Source: Prochilodus magdalenae
Lineage: Eukaryota; Chordata; Actinopteri; Characiformes; Prochilodontidae
Direction: 5' to 3'
DNA length: 64,000 bases
NCBI GenBank assembly: GCA_024036415.1
Contig: JAMWET010000766.1
Coordinates: forward strand, 50,001 to 114,000
The number at the start of each line of letters is the position of its first letter. Positions within the stretch are counted from its first letter, which is position 1. Positions 1-10,673 of the stretch are shown piece after piece. Under the pieces are notes generated by a model. That model saw nothing but the letters and a program-made list of their open reading frames with translations. It had not been told where the DNA came from and ran no database searches. The translations under genes and the position numbers were made by a program.

Positions 1-213
1 AGAGAGAAAGAAAGAGCGAGAGAGAGAGAGAAAGAAAAAGAGCGCGAGAGAGAGCGCAAGAGAGAGCGCAAGAGAGCAAGAACAGTAGAAAGAGAGAGAG
101 AGAGCGAGCGAGAGAGAGATGGAGCGAGAGACAGAGCGAGAGAGAGAGAGCGAGCGAGAGAGAGAGAGCGAGCAAGAGAGAACAGTAGAAAGAGAGAAAG
201 AGTGTGAGAGAAT

Positions 214-250
<37 letters not shown>

Positions 251-265
251 CGAGAGAGAGAGAGC

Positions 266-305
<40 letters not shown>

Positions 306-318
306 GAGAGAGAGAGAG
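1..318. repeat. GA-rich microsatellite in utp14a intron
   Basis: Imperfect (GA)n with GAGC and GAAA interruptions, purine-only on the plus strand. It begins before the window. Open frames through it (Arg/Glu-rich) are repeat artefacts. It lies in the intron downstream of utp14a exon 7. Confidence 0.95.
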
Positions 319-431
319 CGTCAGTTCTATGCTGATTCAGTCTGGTAATTCAGGGTTAGGTTTCTGAGTAGGGTTCTCGGCGGCGGTGTGTGAGTCACGG
401 CTGCTCCGTGCTCGCTCTGGGTTACACTCAC

Positions 432-526
432 TTCTTGCTTTTGATTTTCCTCTCTCTTCTGGCCCTGGACTCGTAGTAAGACTGGAGCGCTCTGGCCTTC
501 TGGAGCTCAGCTCGCCGCATCTTCGC
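432..526 (-). CDS. utp14a: utp14a coding exon 7 (last in window)
   Basis: 95-nt exon between acceptor TTCTGCAG and donor GAA|GTGAGTG, entering in phase 0 and leaving in phase 2. It encodes residues about 225-255: AKMRRAELQKARALQSYYES followed by RARRERKIKSKK, the hallmark basic segment of UTP14 (AKMRRAELQRARALQSYYEAKARREKKIKSKKYHK). The codon split after AA requires the next exon to start with the last base of Lys and continue into Tyr-His-Lys. That exon lies left of the window, so the gene is truncated by the window edge and not by mutation. Confidence 0.96.
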
Positions 527-1200
527 CTGCAGAACAAACCACACTGTTACAGCGAGCACCTTCAGGAGGAACATCTGCTTCAGCAGCTGCATACGGGGTC
601 TGTAGACCCTGAATTACACACAGTCCAGTTTACTAGGTCAGTCCAGCTTCAATATGCACTCAGTATCAGCAGCACCTCCATAAAGGTGCAGGTTTATGAA
701 GAAACTAACAAACAAACTAATAAACAAACAAACAAATAAATAAATAAACAAACAAACAAATATATAAATAAAAACTGACAGCTGGCTTGTTGTGCTTGTG
801 TTACTGATTGAAGACTATTATGAACACAGTATCTGGAACCGAACCGGATTATGGGCTGGGCGGAATTAAACCTCGGTTCAACAGATAATATCTCCACTCC
901 TTCAAATAATTCAGAGCTAATTTTCTATTCCTCCGAACGGCTCACAACCGGGCAGCTCTGCTCTCCTCACGACTCTCCTGTACGAGCCCCCAGGGGGTCA
1001 TCACTGAGCAAAGACACCGTCACTCTGACCCTCTGCTCCCTATCGTCTTAAGCTCTACTGGAGCGGGATTAGCTTAGCCAGTGGAGGTCTGCTAATTTCA
1101 TTTGTAAGTGATTAGTCTGGCTGATTCGCACTAGAGGGAAAACGCACTGGTGGAACTGTTCGTATACAGCAGTGTATATATATATATATATATATATATA

Positions 1201-3092
1201 GGACAATCAGGTCCTTTGGAGTGCAGGGGGCGCTCCTGATTAGACTCAGGTCCTTTGGTGTGCAGGGGGCGCTCCTGATTAGACTCAGGTCCTTTGGAGT
1301 GCAGGGGGCGCTCCTGATTAGACTCAGGTCCTTTGGTGTGCAGGGGGCGCTCCTGAGGAGACTCGGGTCCTTTGGAGGGCAGGGGGCGCTCCTGAGGAGA
1401 CTCGGGTCCTTTGGAGTGCAGGGGGCGCTCCTGAGGAGACTCGGGTCCTTTGGAGTGCAGGGGGCGCTCCTGATTAGACTCAGGTCCTTTGGTGTGCAGG
1501 GGGCGCTCCTGAGGAGACTCGGGTCCTTTGAAGTGCAGGGGGCGCTCCTGATTAGACTTGGGTCCTTTGGAGTGCAGGGGGCACTCCTGAGGAGACTCGG
1601 GCCCTTTGGAGTGCAGGGGGCGCTCCTGAGGAGGCTCGGGTCCTTTGGTGTGCAGGGGGCGCTCCTGAGGAGACTCGGGTCCTTTGGAGTGCAGGGGGCA
1701 CTCCTGAGGAGAGTCAGGTCCTTTGGAGTGCAGGTGGGGCGCTCCTGAGGAGACTCGGGTCCTTTGGAGTGCAGGGGGCGCTCCTGAGGAGACTCGGGTC
1801 CTTTGGAGTGCAGGGGGCGCTCCTGAGGAGGCTCGGGTCCTTTGGAGTGCAGGGGGCGCTCCTGAGGAGACTCGGGTCCTTTGGAGTGCAGGGGGTGTCC
1901 TGAGGCTCACACTGAGGGACTCGGTCCTTTGGAGTTGCAGGGGGGCGCTCCTGAGGAGACTCGGGTCCTTTGGAGTGCTAGCAGGGGTACGCTCCTGTGT
2001 GGAGACTCGGGTCCTTGTGGAGTGCAGGGGGCGCTCCTGAGAGAGACTCGGGTCCTTTGGAGTGCAGGGGGCGCTCCTGAGGGAGGCTCGGGTCCCTTTG
2101 GATATAGGGCGCTTGGCCAGGGGGCGCTCCTGAGGAGACTTCGGGTCCTTTGGAGTGCAAGGGGGCGCTCCTGAGGAGGCTGCCGGTCCCTTTGGAGTGC
2201 ATGGGGGCGCTCCTGAGGATGCTCTGGTCCTTTGGAGTGCAGGGGGCGCTCCTGAAGAGACTCGGGTCCTTTGGAGCGCAGGGGGCGCTCCTGAGGAGGC
2301 TCTGGTCCTTTGGAGTGCAGGGGGCGCTCCTGAAGAGACTCGGGTCCTTTGGAGCGCAGGGGGCGCTCCTGAGGAGACTCGGGTCCTTTGGAGCGCAGGG
2401 GGCGCTCCTGAGGAGACCAGGGTCCTTTGGAGCGCAGGGGGCGCTCCTGAGGAGACTCGTTTCCTTTGGAGTGCAGGGGGCGCTCCTGAGGAGACTCAGG
2501 TCCTTTGGAGTGCAGGGGGCGCTCCTGAGGAGACTCGGGTCCTTTGGAGTGCAGGGGGCGCTCCTGAGGAGACTCGGGTCCTTTGGAGGGCAGGGGGCGC
2601 TCCTGAGGAGACTCGGGTCCTTTGGAGTGCAGGGGTGACTCCTGCAGGATACCTCGGGTCCGTTTGGAGTGCATTGGGGGTGCGCTCCTGAGGAGACTCG
2701 GGTCCTTTGGAGGGCAAGGGGGGGCGCTCCTGAGGAGACTCGGGTCCTTTGGAGTGCCAGGGGGGGCGCTCCTGAGGAGATCTTCGGGTTCCTTTGGAGT
2801 GCAGGGGGCGCTCCTGAGGAGACTCGGGTCGTTTGGAGTGCAGGGGGCGCTCCTGAGGAGACTCGGGTCCTTTGGAGTGCAGGGGGCGCTCCTGAGGAGA
2901 CTCGGGTCCTTTGGAGTGCAGGGGGCGCTCCTGAGGAGACTCGGGTCCTTTGGAGTGCAGGGGGCGCTCCTGAGGAGACTCGGGTCCTTTGGAGTGCAGG
3001 GGGCGCTCCTGAGCAGACTCGGGTCGTTTGGAGTGCAGGGGGCGCTCCTGAGGAGGCTCGGATCCTTTGGAGTGCAGGGGGCGCTCCCTCAG
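1201..3092 (+). repeat. 39-bp minisatellite with CTCF-core-like motif
   Basis: About 48 tandem copies of a 39-bp unit with core GGTCCTTTGGAGTGCAGGGG continuing GCGCTCCTGAGGAGACTCG, in utp14a intron 6. Monomers are highly similar. Single-base variants such as GATTAGACTCA, GGAGGGC and GAGCGC recur in blocks, indicating recent amplification and conversion. A short stretch at about 1915-2220 is more disordered (small insertions). Because 39 is a multiple of three, all frames stay open for hundreds of bases; none is a gene. A (TA) tract at 1170-1200 precedes it. Confidence 0.97.
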
Positions 3093-3671
3093 TGCCCGGC
3101 TGCTGCACCCGCGAGAGAGAGAGGAGAGGAGGGGTGTGGAGGAGAGGTACTGCAGATCCTTCCTTCCGGCTGTCAGACTGTATAGCATCCGCTCCCCTCA
3201 GTAGTCTAATTCTACAGTAGTCTATCTCTACACTGGTCTATTTCTGTTCTATTATGTGCAACTGCACAGCATAATCTTGTCTTCTGGATTTAATTTTTTG
3301 GTATTTTATTTATATTTTCTGTATTTTTGTATATAGATCTCATTTATTAGTTGTATATTTCCTGACACTTCTGTTCTTTCCTCTGTGCTGCTGTAACACT
3401 GCAAATTTCCCCACTGTGGGATCAATAAAGGATTATCTTATTTACTTAAGTATCTATAAATGAATCTAAGAGTGTCTTAAAATACTAGTAAGTACATTTA
3501 GTTCTATTCGAGTACATATTTAATAGCACTTATGATTATATTCAGCGTACCAAGTACTCCTGGGAATCCCCTTTACTAAAGAACCCTGGAAGAACCATCA
3601 TAGTGTGCACAGAATAGCAATAACCTAGTACAGGGGACTCAAAAATACAGAGTCCCAAAATACAGAGTGGT

Positions 3672-3862
3672 GTAGCTTAAGGGATAACACCTGTACCTTC
3701 CAGGGAGTCACCACCACAGGGTGAGACGGGGGTTCGAATCCCAGTCTGGGTGACTATGCTGTACTACACCAATAAGAGTCCTTGGGCAAGACTCCTAACA
3801 CCACACTGACCGTGTAAGTCGCTCCGGATAAGAGCGTCAGCTAAATGCCAGAAATATAAATG
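3672..3862 (+). mobile_element. tRNA-derived SINE with L2-type tail
   Basis: An RNA polymerase III promoter is visible: A-box-like TAGCTTAAGGG at 3672-3682 and a perfect B box GGTTCGAATCC at 3731-3741. The 3' tail at 3812-3862 (AAGTCGCTCCGGATAAGAGC followed by an AAATGCC motif) resembles the tail of the LINE fragment ending at about 24,520. This is the usual partnership in which a SINE borrows a LINE 3' end for mobilisation. The 5' edge is uncertain (3655-3668). It is not a functional tRNA gene: the acceptor arms do not pair and the element continues into the tail. Confidence 0.8.
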
Positions 3863-3865
3863 TTT

Positions 3866-4130
3866 GGGCAGTCGTGGGCTGGAGGTTAGGGAACCAGCCT
3901 TGTGACCGGAGGGTCGCCAGTTTGATTCCCTGAACTGACAGTAACGACTGAGGTGCCCTCGAGCAAGGCACCTAACCCCCAATTGCTCCCCGGGCGCCGT
4001 GGATAGGGCTGCCCACCGCTCCGGGTAAGTGTGCTTACTGCCCCCTAGTGTGTGTGTTCACTAGTGAGTGTGTTGGTGGGTGTTTCACTTCACGGATGGG
4101 TTAAATGCGGAGACTAAATTTGATCACCTG
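3866..4130 (+). mobile_element. Second tRNA-derived SINE family, plus orientation
   Basis: It directly follows the first SINE. A tRNA-like head (GGCTGGAGGTTAGGG, then a degenerate B box GTTTGATTCCC at about 3919) is followed by a body with CTCGAGCAAGGCACCTAACC, GGGCGCCGTGGATAGGGCTG, CTGCCCCCTAGTGTG and ATGGGTTAAATGCGGAG. A minus-orientation copy of the same family lies at 17,765-18,008. It sits in utp14a intron 6, about 80 bp from exon 6. Confidence 0.8.
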
Positions 4131-4213
4131 TGCAGGAACAGTCGGGCTCCAGTCTTACCCTGTTAACTATAAACACTGCTGCACCAGTATGATGAAGCCA
4201 TGGTTAGTCTCAC

Positions 4214-4333
4214 CTCCTCCAGGCTCATAGCCTTGATGGAAGCTTCCTCTACCGGGGTGAGCACGGGGTCATGGATGGGCTGATTGTTGCTGTGGAGGAG
4301 GCTGAAGATCTCCTGCTCCAGCGGAGTTCGAGC
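4214..4333 (-). CDS. utp14a: utp14a coding exon 6
   Basis: 120-nt exon (40 codons, phase 0/0) between acceptor TTTAATAG and donor GAG|GTGAGA. It encodes residues about 185-224, starting ARTPLEQEIFSLLHSNNQP and ending EASIKAMSLEE. This is nearly identical to human UTP14A (ARTPLEQEIFNLLHKNKQP...AMSLEE) and is the strongest single identification of the gene. In Utp14 proteins this region begins the conserved core that serves pre-rRNA processing in the small-subunit processome. Confidence 0.97.
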
Positions 4334-4366
4334 CTATTAAAGAGAAGAAATCAGACAGCTAGCACT

Positions 4367-4748
4367 TCATCTCCACACGTACAGCAGGTTCTCAGTGAGG
4401 AACCAAAGGTTGGGTTCTAGCTTTACTGGCAGATACAGTGAGCGTCTGGTTCATAAGAACAAGGTCCAGCAGCAAACACACAGGACAACACAGCTACAGA
4501 CTGGCAGAGGGCCAAACCCACTCTCTACTGACCGTGATGAGGGCCACCTCATTCCAATGCCCCTTACCCACCGTAAGATGACCTCGAGTGACCTACAGAG
4601 AGACTGGCGAGCGGTGGCTGGGGTGAGACGCACAGCTAGCATGGTTCTAAAAACAGGCTTCTGGAGGTCATTAGTGATTTTCTAAATAAACAGATCTAAT
4701 ACAATATCTGATCTGGAGTTTGGGAGACATGGTTCCAGTAGTGTAGAG
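4367..4748 (+). repeat. 382-bp dispersed repeat, copy 1
   Basis: Near-identical, same-length match to 21,097-21,478, differing at only a small number of bases. It starts CATCTCCACA and ends CCAGTAGTGTAGAG in both copies. No TIR or coding capacity was recognised; the class is unknown. The small open frame inside it is present in both copies but resembles no protein I know. This copy lies in utp14a intron 5, about 35 bp upstream of exon 6 in gene orientation. Confidence 0.9.
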
Positions 4749-4837
4749 AATCAAACAGAACCAACACAAACCCAGAACCTGCACACCTAGAGACACGGAT
4801 CATTCTGAGGTGGCCTCTCAATTTGTTCCAGAGCTGT

Positions 4838-4908
4838 ATGTATGTATATATATTTATATATATATATAAATAAATATATATATATTGTTATATATATATA
4901 TGATGATA

Positions 4909-4985
<77 letters not shown>

Positions 4986-5016
4986 TTATATATATATATA
5001 AATAAATACACATGCA
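4838..5016. repeat. TA-rich microsatellite
   Basis: Long imperfect (TA)n with TATT, TAAA and TATG interruptions in utp14a intron 5. The Ile/Tyr open frame through it is an artefact. Confidence 0.95.
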
Positions 5017-5067
5017 TATTGTTAGATGAATATACATATATGAGTGACAGACAGTGTAGGGAGAGTT

Positions 5068-6600
5068 TACAGTGACTGACTGTTGAAGGAGTTTCCCGTG
5101 TAGGAGGAGTTTCCCGTGTAGGAGGAGTTTACCGTGACTGACAGGTTAGGATGAGTTTACTATGATTGAGACTGACAGTGTGGGAGGAGGTTACCGTGAC
5201 TGACAGTGTGGGAGGAGGTTACCGTGACTGACAGTGTGGGAGGAGGTTACCGTGACTGAGACTGACAGTGTGGGAGGAGGTTACCGTGACTGACAGTGTG
5301 GGAGGAGGTTACCGTGACTGACAGTGTGGGAGGAGGTTACCGTGACTGACAGTGTAGGAGGAGGTTACCGTGACTGACAGTGTAGGAGGAGGTTACCGTG
5401 ACTGACAGTGTAGGAGGAGGTTACCGTGACTGACAGTGTGGGAGGAGGTTACCGTGACTGACAGTGTGGGAGGAGGGTTACCGTGTGACAGTGTAGGAGG
5501 AGTTGACAGTTGACTGACAGTGTGGGAGGAGGTTACCGTGACTGACAGTGTGGGAGGAGGTTACCGTGACTGACAGTGTGTGGGACAGTGTAGGAGGAGG
5601 TTACACGTGACTGACAGTGTAGGACAGGTGTATTTTAGGAGGAGGTTACCGTGACTGACAGTGTAGGAGGAGGTTACCGTGACTGACAGTGTGGGAGGAG
5701 GTGACGTGACTGACAGTGTGGGAGGAGGTTACCGTGACCTGACAGTGTGACAGTGTGACAGTGTGGGAGGAGGTTACCGTGACTGACCGTGGGAGGAGGT
5801 TACCGTGACTGACAGTGTGGGAGGAGGTTACCGTGACTGACAGTGTGGGAGGAGGTTACCGTGACTGACAGTGTGGGAGGAGGTTACCGTGACTGACAGT
5901 GTGGGAGGAGGTTACCGTGACTGACAGTGTGGGAGGAGGTTACCGTGACTGACAGTGTGGGAGGAGGTTACCGTGACTGACAGTGTAGGAGGAGGTTACC
6001 GTGACTGACAGTGTGGGAGGAGGTTACCGTGACTGACAGTGTAGGAGGAGGTTACCGTGACTGACAGTGTGGGAGGAGGTTACCGTGACTGACAGTGTGG
6101 GAGGAGGTTACCGTGACTGACAGTGTGGGAGGAGGTTACCGTGACTGACAGTGTAGGAGGAGGTTACCGTGACTGACAGTGTAGGAGGAGTTTACCGTGA
6201 CTGACAGGTTAGGATGAGTTTACTATGATTGAGACTGACAGTGTAGGAGGAGTTTACGGTGACTGACAGTGTAGGAGGAGGTTACGGTGACTGACAGTGT
6301 AGGAGGAGGTTACCGTGACTGACAGTGTAGGAGGAGGTTACCGTGACTGACAGTGTAGGAGGAGGTTACCGTGACTGACAGTGTAGGAGGAGGTTACCGT
6401 GACTGACAGTGTAGGAGGAGGTTACCGTGACTGACAGTGTAGGAGGAGGTTACCGTGACTGACAGTGTGAGAGGAGGTTACCGTGACTGACAAGTGTAGG
6501 AGGAGGTTACCGTGACTGACAAGTGTAGGAGGAGGTTACCGTGACTGACAGTGTGGGAGGAGGTTACCCTGACTGACAGTGTGGGAGGAGGTTACTGTGT
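5068..6600 (+). repeat. 28-bp minisatellite in utp14a intron 5
   Basis: About 54 tandem copies of a 28-bp unit containing GACTGACAGTGT, GGGAGGAGG (or TAGGAGGAGG) and TTACCGTGACTG. The main variant is GTGGG versus GTAGG, which occurs in runs. Indel-bearing monomers cluster at about 5480-5800. The 5' edge contains short divergent units (TTTCCCGTGTAGGAGGAG). The period is not a multiple of three, so no long frame is open. Confidence 0.97.
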
Positions 6601-6816
6601 TTGTGGTTACAGATAATACAGAGTACCTAACTCCACACGGTGTAGGGTCAGTGTGTGATCACGTACTTTGCACACTGCACACACCTGAGGGTCCTCTAAA
6701 GCTGCTGCGGTTATTTAAAAGCCCCTGTTGTGGTGATAACCTGAAACTGACATATTTATTCTGACGGATTAAAAAAAAAGTCAGAAAAACTCCACACAAA
6801 CTCAAACGGCACACAC

Positions 6817-6972
6817 CTTCCAGCCGGACACCACTTGCTCCATGCGCTTAGGTCCTGTTGGGTCCTGCCTGAGTGGGAAGACCAGCTGCTCTGCCTTCTG
6901 GTTCTGAGTGATAACACTTTCCCACCGGGACACCTCTTTGCTGCTCTTGTCATACGCCACGGCTCTCTGGAT
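6817..6972 (-). CDS. utp14a: utp14a coding exon 5
   Basis: 156-nt exon (52 codons, phase 0 at both ends) between acceptor CTGAGCAG and donor AAG|GTGTGT. It encodes residues about 133-184: IQRAVAYDKSSKEVSRWESV, then NQKAEQLVFPL and MEQVVSGWK. These match the family blocks IHREVAFNKT..SKWDPVV, AEQLVFPL and IEHVLSGWK. An alternative acceptor AG three bases upstream would add one Gln codon; the chosen site aligns better with the human protein. Confidence 0.95.
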
Positions 6973-7274
6973 CTGCTCAGAGACAGTTACAACACGTCAG
7001 AACACAAACTCAGCCCCAGGGAGTCCGATCTGATCTGAAATACCGGTATCAGAGTTTATCACGACCTTCAGATTAGTTCAGCTGCTATAGGTTATTATTA
7101 CAGATCTGTAAATGTGTTTATTACTCTGTAATTACTATAATACTAACATTATCATGTGCACTCGTAAAAACAAGCCTCAGTCTTAATTGTCCAGTGAAAT
7201 AATTACCAGAAATTATTTATCAGTTTATTACCATGCACCAATCATTCAATAACCAATATGAAACATTAAATGAC

Positions 7275-8430
7275 TGAATTATTCAGTATCCACTATGAAT
7301 TATCCAATATCTACTATGAATTATTCAGCATCCACTATGAATTATTCAGTATCCACTATGAATTATCCAGTATCCACTATGAATTACCCAGTATCTACTA
7401 TGAATTATTCAGTATCCACTATGAATTATCTAGTATCCACTATGAATTATTCAGTATCCACTATGAATCATTCAGTATCCACTATGAATCATTCAGTATC
7501 CACTATGAATTATTCAGTATCTACTATGAATTATTCAGTATCTACTATGAATTATTCAGTACATATTATGAATTATTCAGTATCCACTATGAATTATTCA
7601 GTATCCACTATGAATTATTCAGCACCCACTATGAATTATCCAGTATCCACTATGAATTATCCAGCACCTACTATGAATTATCCAGTATCCACTATGAATT
7701 ATTCAGTATCTACTATGAATTATTCAGTATCTACTATGAATTATCCAGTATCCACTATGAATTATTCAGTATCTACTATGAATTATTCAGTATCTACTAT
7801 GAATTATTCAGTACATATTATGAATTATTCAGTATCCACTCCTGAATAGTATATTCAGTATTTAGTACTGCTATGAATTATTCAGCACCCACTATTGAAT
7901 TATCCAGTCATCCACTATGAATTATCCAGCTTTCACTACTATGAATTCAGTTTCTACAGTATCCACTATGAATTATTCAGTATCTACTATGAATTATTCA
8001 GTATCTACTATGAATTATTCAGCATCTACTATGAATTATTCAGTATCTACTATGAATTATTCAGTAAATGCTATGAATTATTCAGTATCTACTATAATCA
8101 TTCAGTAAACGATATACATTTCTCTATAAATTTTTTACTATATAATAATTCAGTTTTACAAATAGTATACACTATAAATGATTCTGTATCTACAGTGAAT
8201 TATTCAGTATACATCATAAATAATTCAGTATCATTCAGTATGCATTAGGAATTATTCAGTACCGACAATTATTTTTTTCTGTATACACTATGAAGTACAT
8301 AACTGCCAAAAATGATTCAATACCTTCCATGAATAACTCTAAGTATCTATTATGACTTATTCATTAACCACTATGTATAATTCAGGATCTACCATAAATG
8401 ATTCAATAACCGCTATGAATTATTCAGTAC
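7275..8430 (+). repeat. 21-bp AT-rich satellite, block A (utp14a intron 4)
   Basis: About 50 copies of a 21-bp unit beginning ATGAATTATTCAGT followed by ATCCACT or ATCTACT. The central part (7290-8100) is very regular. From 8100 to 8430 monomers decay gradually, running up to within about 20 bp of the exon 4 donor. Apparent proteins (MNYSVST or ELFSIHY repeats) exist only because 21 is divisible by three. Confidence 0.97.
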
Positions 8431-8448
8431 TTATTACTGAGGTATAAC

Positions 8449-8662
8449 CTTCTCAGTCAGCTGTTTGCTGAGCGGCAGCTCCAGTGTCTCCTGACGATTC
8501 TGCAGGTTTTTCAGCTGCTTCTTGGTTTTGCTTGCGGCTCCAGGAGTTTTGTCCATGGTGCCCAGCAGGTCAGAGAGGTTGACCTTTTCTCCAGCTCCAT
8601 CCGCATTGACCGAGAACTCCGAAACCTGCACACTAGCTTCGGACCGCTCTGCCTTCTTGGTC
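8449..8662 (-). CDS. utp14a: utp14a coding exon 4
   Basis: 214-nt minus-strand exon between acceptor GCCTGCAG and donor GAGAAG|GTTATA. It encodes residues about 61-132 and contains AERSEASVQVSEFSV, GEKVNLSDLL and KKQLKNLQ...LELPLSK, which align with the conserved N-terminal block of UTP14A (AERSEAS, VSEF, GEKLVLADLL, KKQL, VELPL). This is one of the two most diagnostic exons. It ends in phase 0, matching exon 5. The donor lies only about 10 bp from the last recognisable monomer of the 21-bp satellite in the next intron. Confidence 0.95.
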
Positions 8663-8969
8663 CTGCAGGCAGGATTCAGGGGGAATGTGTTAATACAAAG
8701 TTTTAAATATTCAAAGCTGTACTTAAACTGGAAATGATCTACTCCACTAATCAATAAGACAAACGTCTCCTAAACGTCTCAGGACGAAATAACGCTGACA
8801 AACATAACTTAGACGTGTGCTCGTTAACGAGATTTTATTCCAGGGACGTTTCTACTGCTCGGTGCTTCATGAAATGTTCAGGCGATGTAAAGGGACAGCT
8901 CATGTTTCAGTAGATGTAAAAATACCATACAGAAAAAAAACAAAAAAAACAGATTTGTGGGATTCTGAC

Positions 8970-9040
8970 CTTCTCCTTCCCCCCAGAGAGCTGATGGCCT
9001 CCAGCAGTTTGGCGTGTTTCCTCTCATTGTCGCTGCCCTC
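8970..9040 (-). CDS. utp14a: utp14a coding exon 3
   Basis: 71-nt minus-strand exon between acceptor CTGTACAG and donor AAG|GTCAGA. It encodes residues about 38-61, including the conserved motif ERKHAKLLEAISSLGG, which matches mammalian UTP14A (ERKHQKLLEAISSLDG from memory of the family). Entry phase is 0 and exit phase 2; the split AG|G codon restores Arg at the join to exon 4. Only about 300 bp of intron separates exons 3 and 4, and the pair is flanked on both sides by AT-rich satellite. Confidence 0.92.
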
Positions 9041-9279
9041 CTGTACAGACATACAGGCACAATCACCATCAGCACATACATGCCATCTTTAAGCAACAGG
9101 AATTAATACCACAAAGGAAAGACTCACCACAGCACTCCTTCTTTCATTCCTTTAACACTTTAAAACAACGGGGTTTACTTTTCACCCAATCCAGCTAACA
9201 CTTATCCACTGACTGATCATATAGATGGACTTTACTCATCCCAAATAACTTCTTGGAAAACAGTAAGGATCGGAAGCTG

Positions 9280-10262
9280 TTATTTAGTATCTACTACTGA
9301 TCATACACAGATCATACACGAATTATTAACTGTTCAGCACCACCGACAAATTATTCAGCACCTACTATGAATTTGTCAGTATCCAACAAGCCTTATTCAG
9401 TATCTACTAAACTTTAGTCAGTATCCAGTATGTATTATTCAGTGTCGACTATGAACTACTTAGCATCTACAATGAAATCAGCAGCACAAACTATAAATCA
9501 GGTAGTAACTAATAAGAATTTGTCAGTATTAACGATTAACTATTCAGCATCTACTAAGCAGTAGTCAGTATCCAGTATGTATTATTCTGTGTTCACTATG
9601 AATTACACAGTACCTACTATGAATGTGTAGCACAGACTATGAATCACTCAGTAACTACTAAGAATTTGTCAGTATCTATCATTAACTATTAAGCATCTAC
9701 TAAACAGTAGTCAGTATCCAGTATGTATTATTCAGTGTTCACTATGAATTACAGTACCTATAATTAGTAGCACAAACTATGAATCAGGTAGTAACTACTA
9801 AGAATTTGTCAGTATTAACGATTAACTATTCAGCATCTACTAAACAGTAGTCAGTACCCAGTATGTATTATTCTGTGTCCACTATGAATTACTCAGTACC
9901 TACAATTAATTAGTAGCACAAACTATGAATCACTCAGTAACTACTAAGAATTTGTCAGTATCTATCATTAACTATTCAGCATCTACTAAACAGTAGTCAG
10001 TATCCAGTATGTATTATTGTATTATTCAGTGTCCACTATGAATTACTACAATGAAATCAGCAGCACAAACTATGAATCAGGTAGTAACTACCAAGAATTT
10101 GTCAGTATTAACGATTAACTATTCAGCATCTTCTACAACTGATTCAGTATCCAGTATGAATTATTCAGTATCCACCATAAATCATATCTGTGCTTTCTAA
10201 GAATCTGTCAGTATCCCCTATAAATTATTCAGTAACTGGTATGAATTGTTCAGTGTCTACTG
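9280..10262 (+). repeat. 21-bp satellite, block B with ~147-bp higher-order repeat (utp14a intron 2)
   Basis: Diverged monomers of the same 21-bp family (ACTATGAATTA, CAGTATCCA, CAGTATCTACT). A landmark CAGCATCTAC (or AAGCATCTAC) recurs at 9545, 9691, 9831, 9977 and 10124, a spacing of 140-147 bp, about seven monomers. Successive units alternate between two subtypes (AGTATTAACGATTAAC and AGTATCTATCATTAAC), giving a dimer of about 290 bp. Confidence 0.9.
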
Positions 10263-10263
10263 T

Positions 10264-10570
10264 TCAGTCATTTTTGCAAATAAGACCCGAGAGTGATGAC
10301 CCACTTAGGATTTAGAGAACGTCCACATAACACTAAGTTTCTAATAGAAAGTTTCTGATTAATTTTTATTATTAGGAGCCTTTATTTTAAGGCTGTAGGG
10401 GCGAGTTAGCTTAGCAGAGTCATTACCCTGATGACTCATTACTGGTTTGCCTATCAGCGCAGCTCTCTTGTCTTTCCTACAACAATAAAGTCTTCCAAAG
10501 AAAAACAAACGAAGGGATGGAGCTCTCTACAGCCTGTGGCCAGCAGCTCTGATGACAATGTTGGCACTAC
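10264..10570. other. Rest of utp14a intron 2, nothing recognised
   Basis: Unique-looking intron sequence between block B of the satellite and the exon 2 donor. No further exon with matching phase, repeat or motif was seen. Confidence 0.5.
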
Positions 10571-10673
10571 CTCCTCCTCGCTGGCACTGACGATGTCTTC
10601 ATCATCTGGGGACAACTCCTCTTCATCGCTATCACCACCCGCCATCGCTGCTGGAACAGCTTTAACACCTTTT
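10571..10673 (-). CDS. utp14a: utp14a coding exon 2 (acidic N-terminus)
   Basis: Minus-strand exon bounded by a pyrimidine tract ending CCCACAG (acceptor) and GAG|GTAGTG (donor). It enters in phase 2 and leaves in phase 0, encoding residues about 4-37. The product is a Lys-rich start followed by an acidic Ser/Asp/Glu stretch (GGDSDEEELSPDDEDIVSAS), as expected near the N-terminus of Utp14 proteins, where acidic runs and casein-kinase-2-like sites are usual. The sequence itself is poorly conserved; the assignment rests on the exact phase match to exon 3, which is clearly UTP14. Confidence 0.8.

Noticed and set aside
1131..3220. Long open frames on both strands (up to about 376 codons) through the 39-bp repeat
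   Set aside because: The unit is 13 codons long, so frames stay open without selection. The encoded text just cycles (for example SKGPESPQERPLH), with no start context, splice sites or known family.
3672..3760. Possible tRNA gene with a perfect B box
   Set aside because: No acceptor-stem pairing or clean anticodon arm, and the sequence runs on into a LINE-type tail; it is the head of a SINE.
7270..8248. Repetitive protein-like frames (MNYSVST, ELFSIHY)
   Set aside because: Produced by a 21-bp AT-rich satellite in an intron of a gene on the other strand; two frames are equally open.
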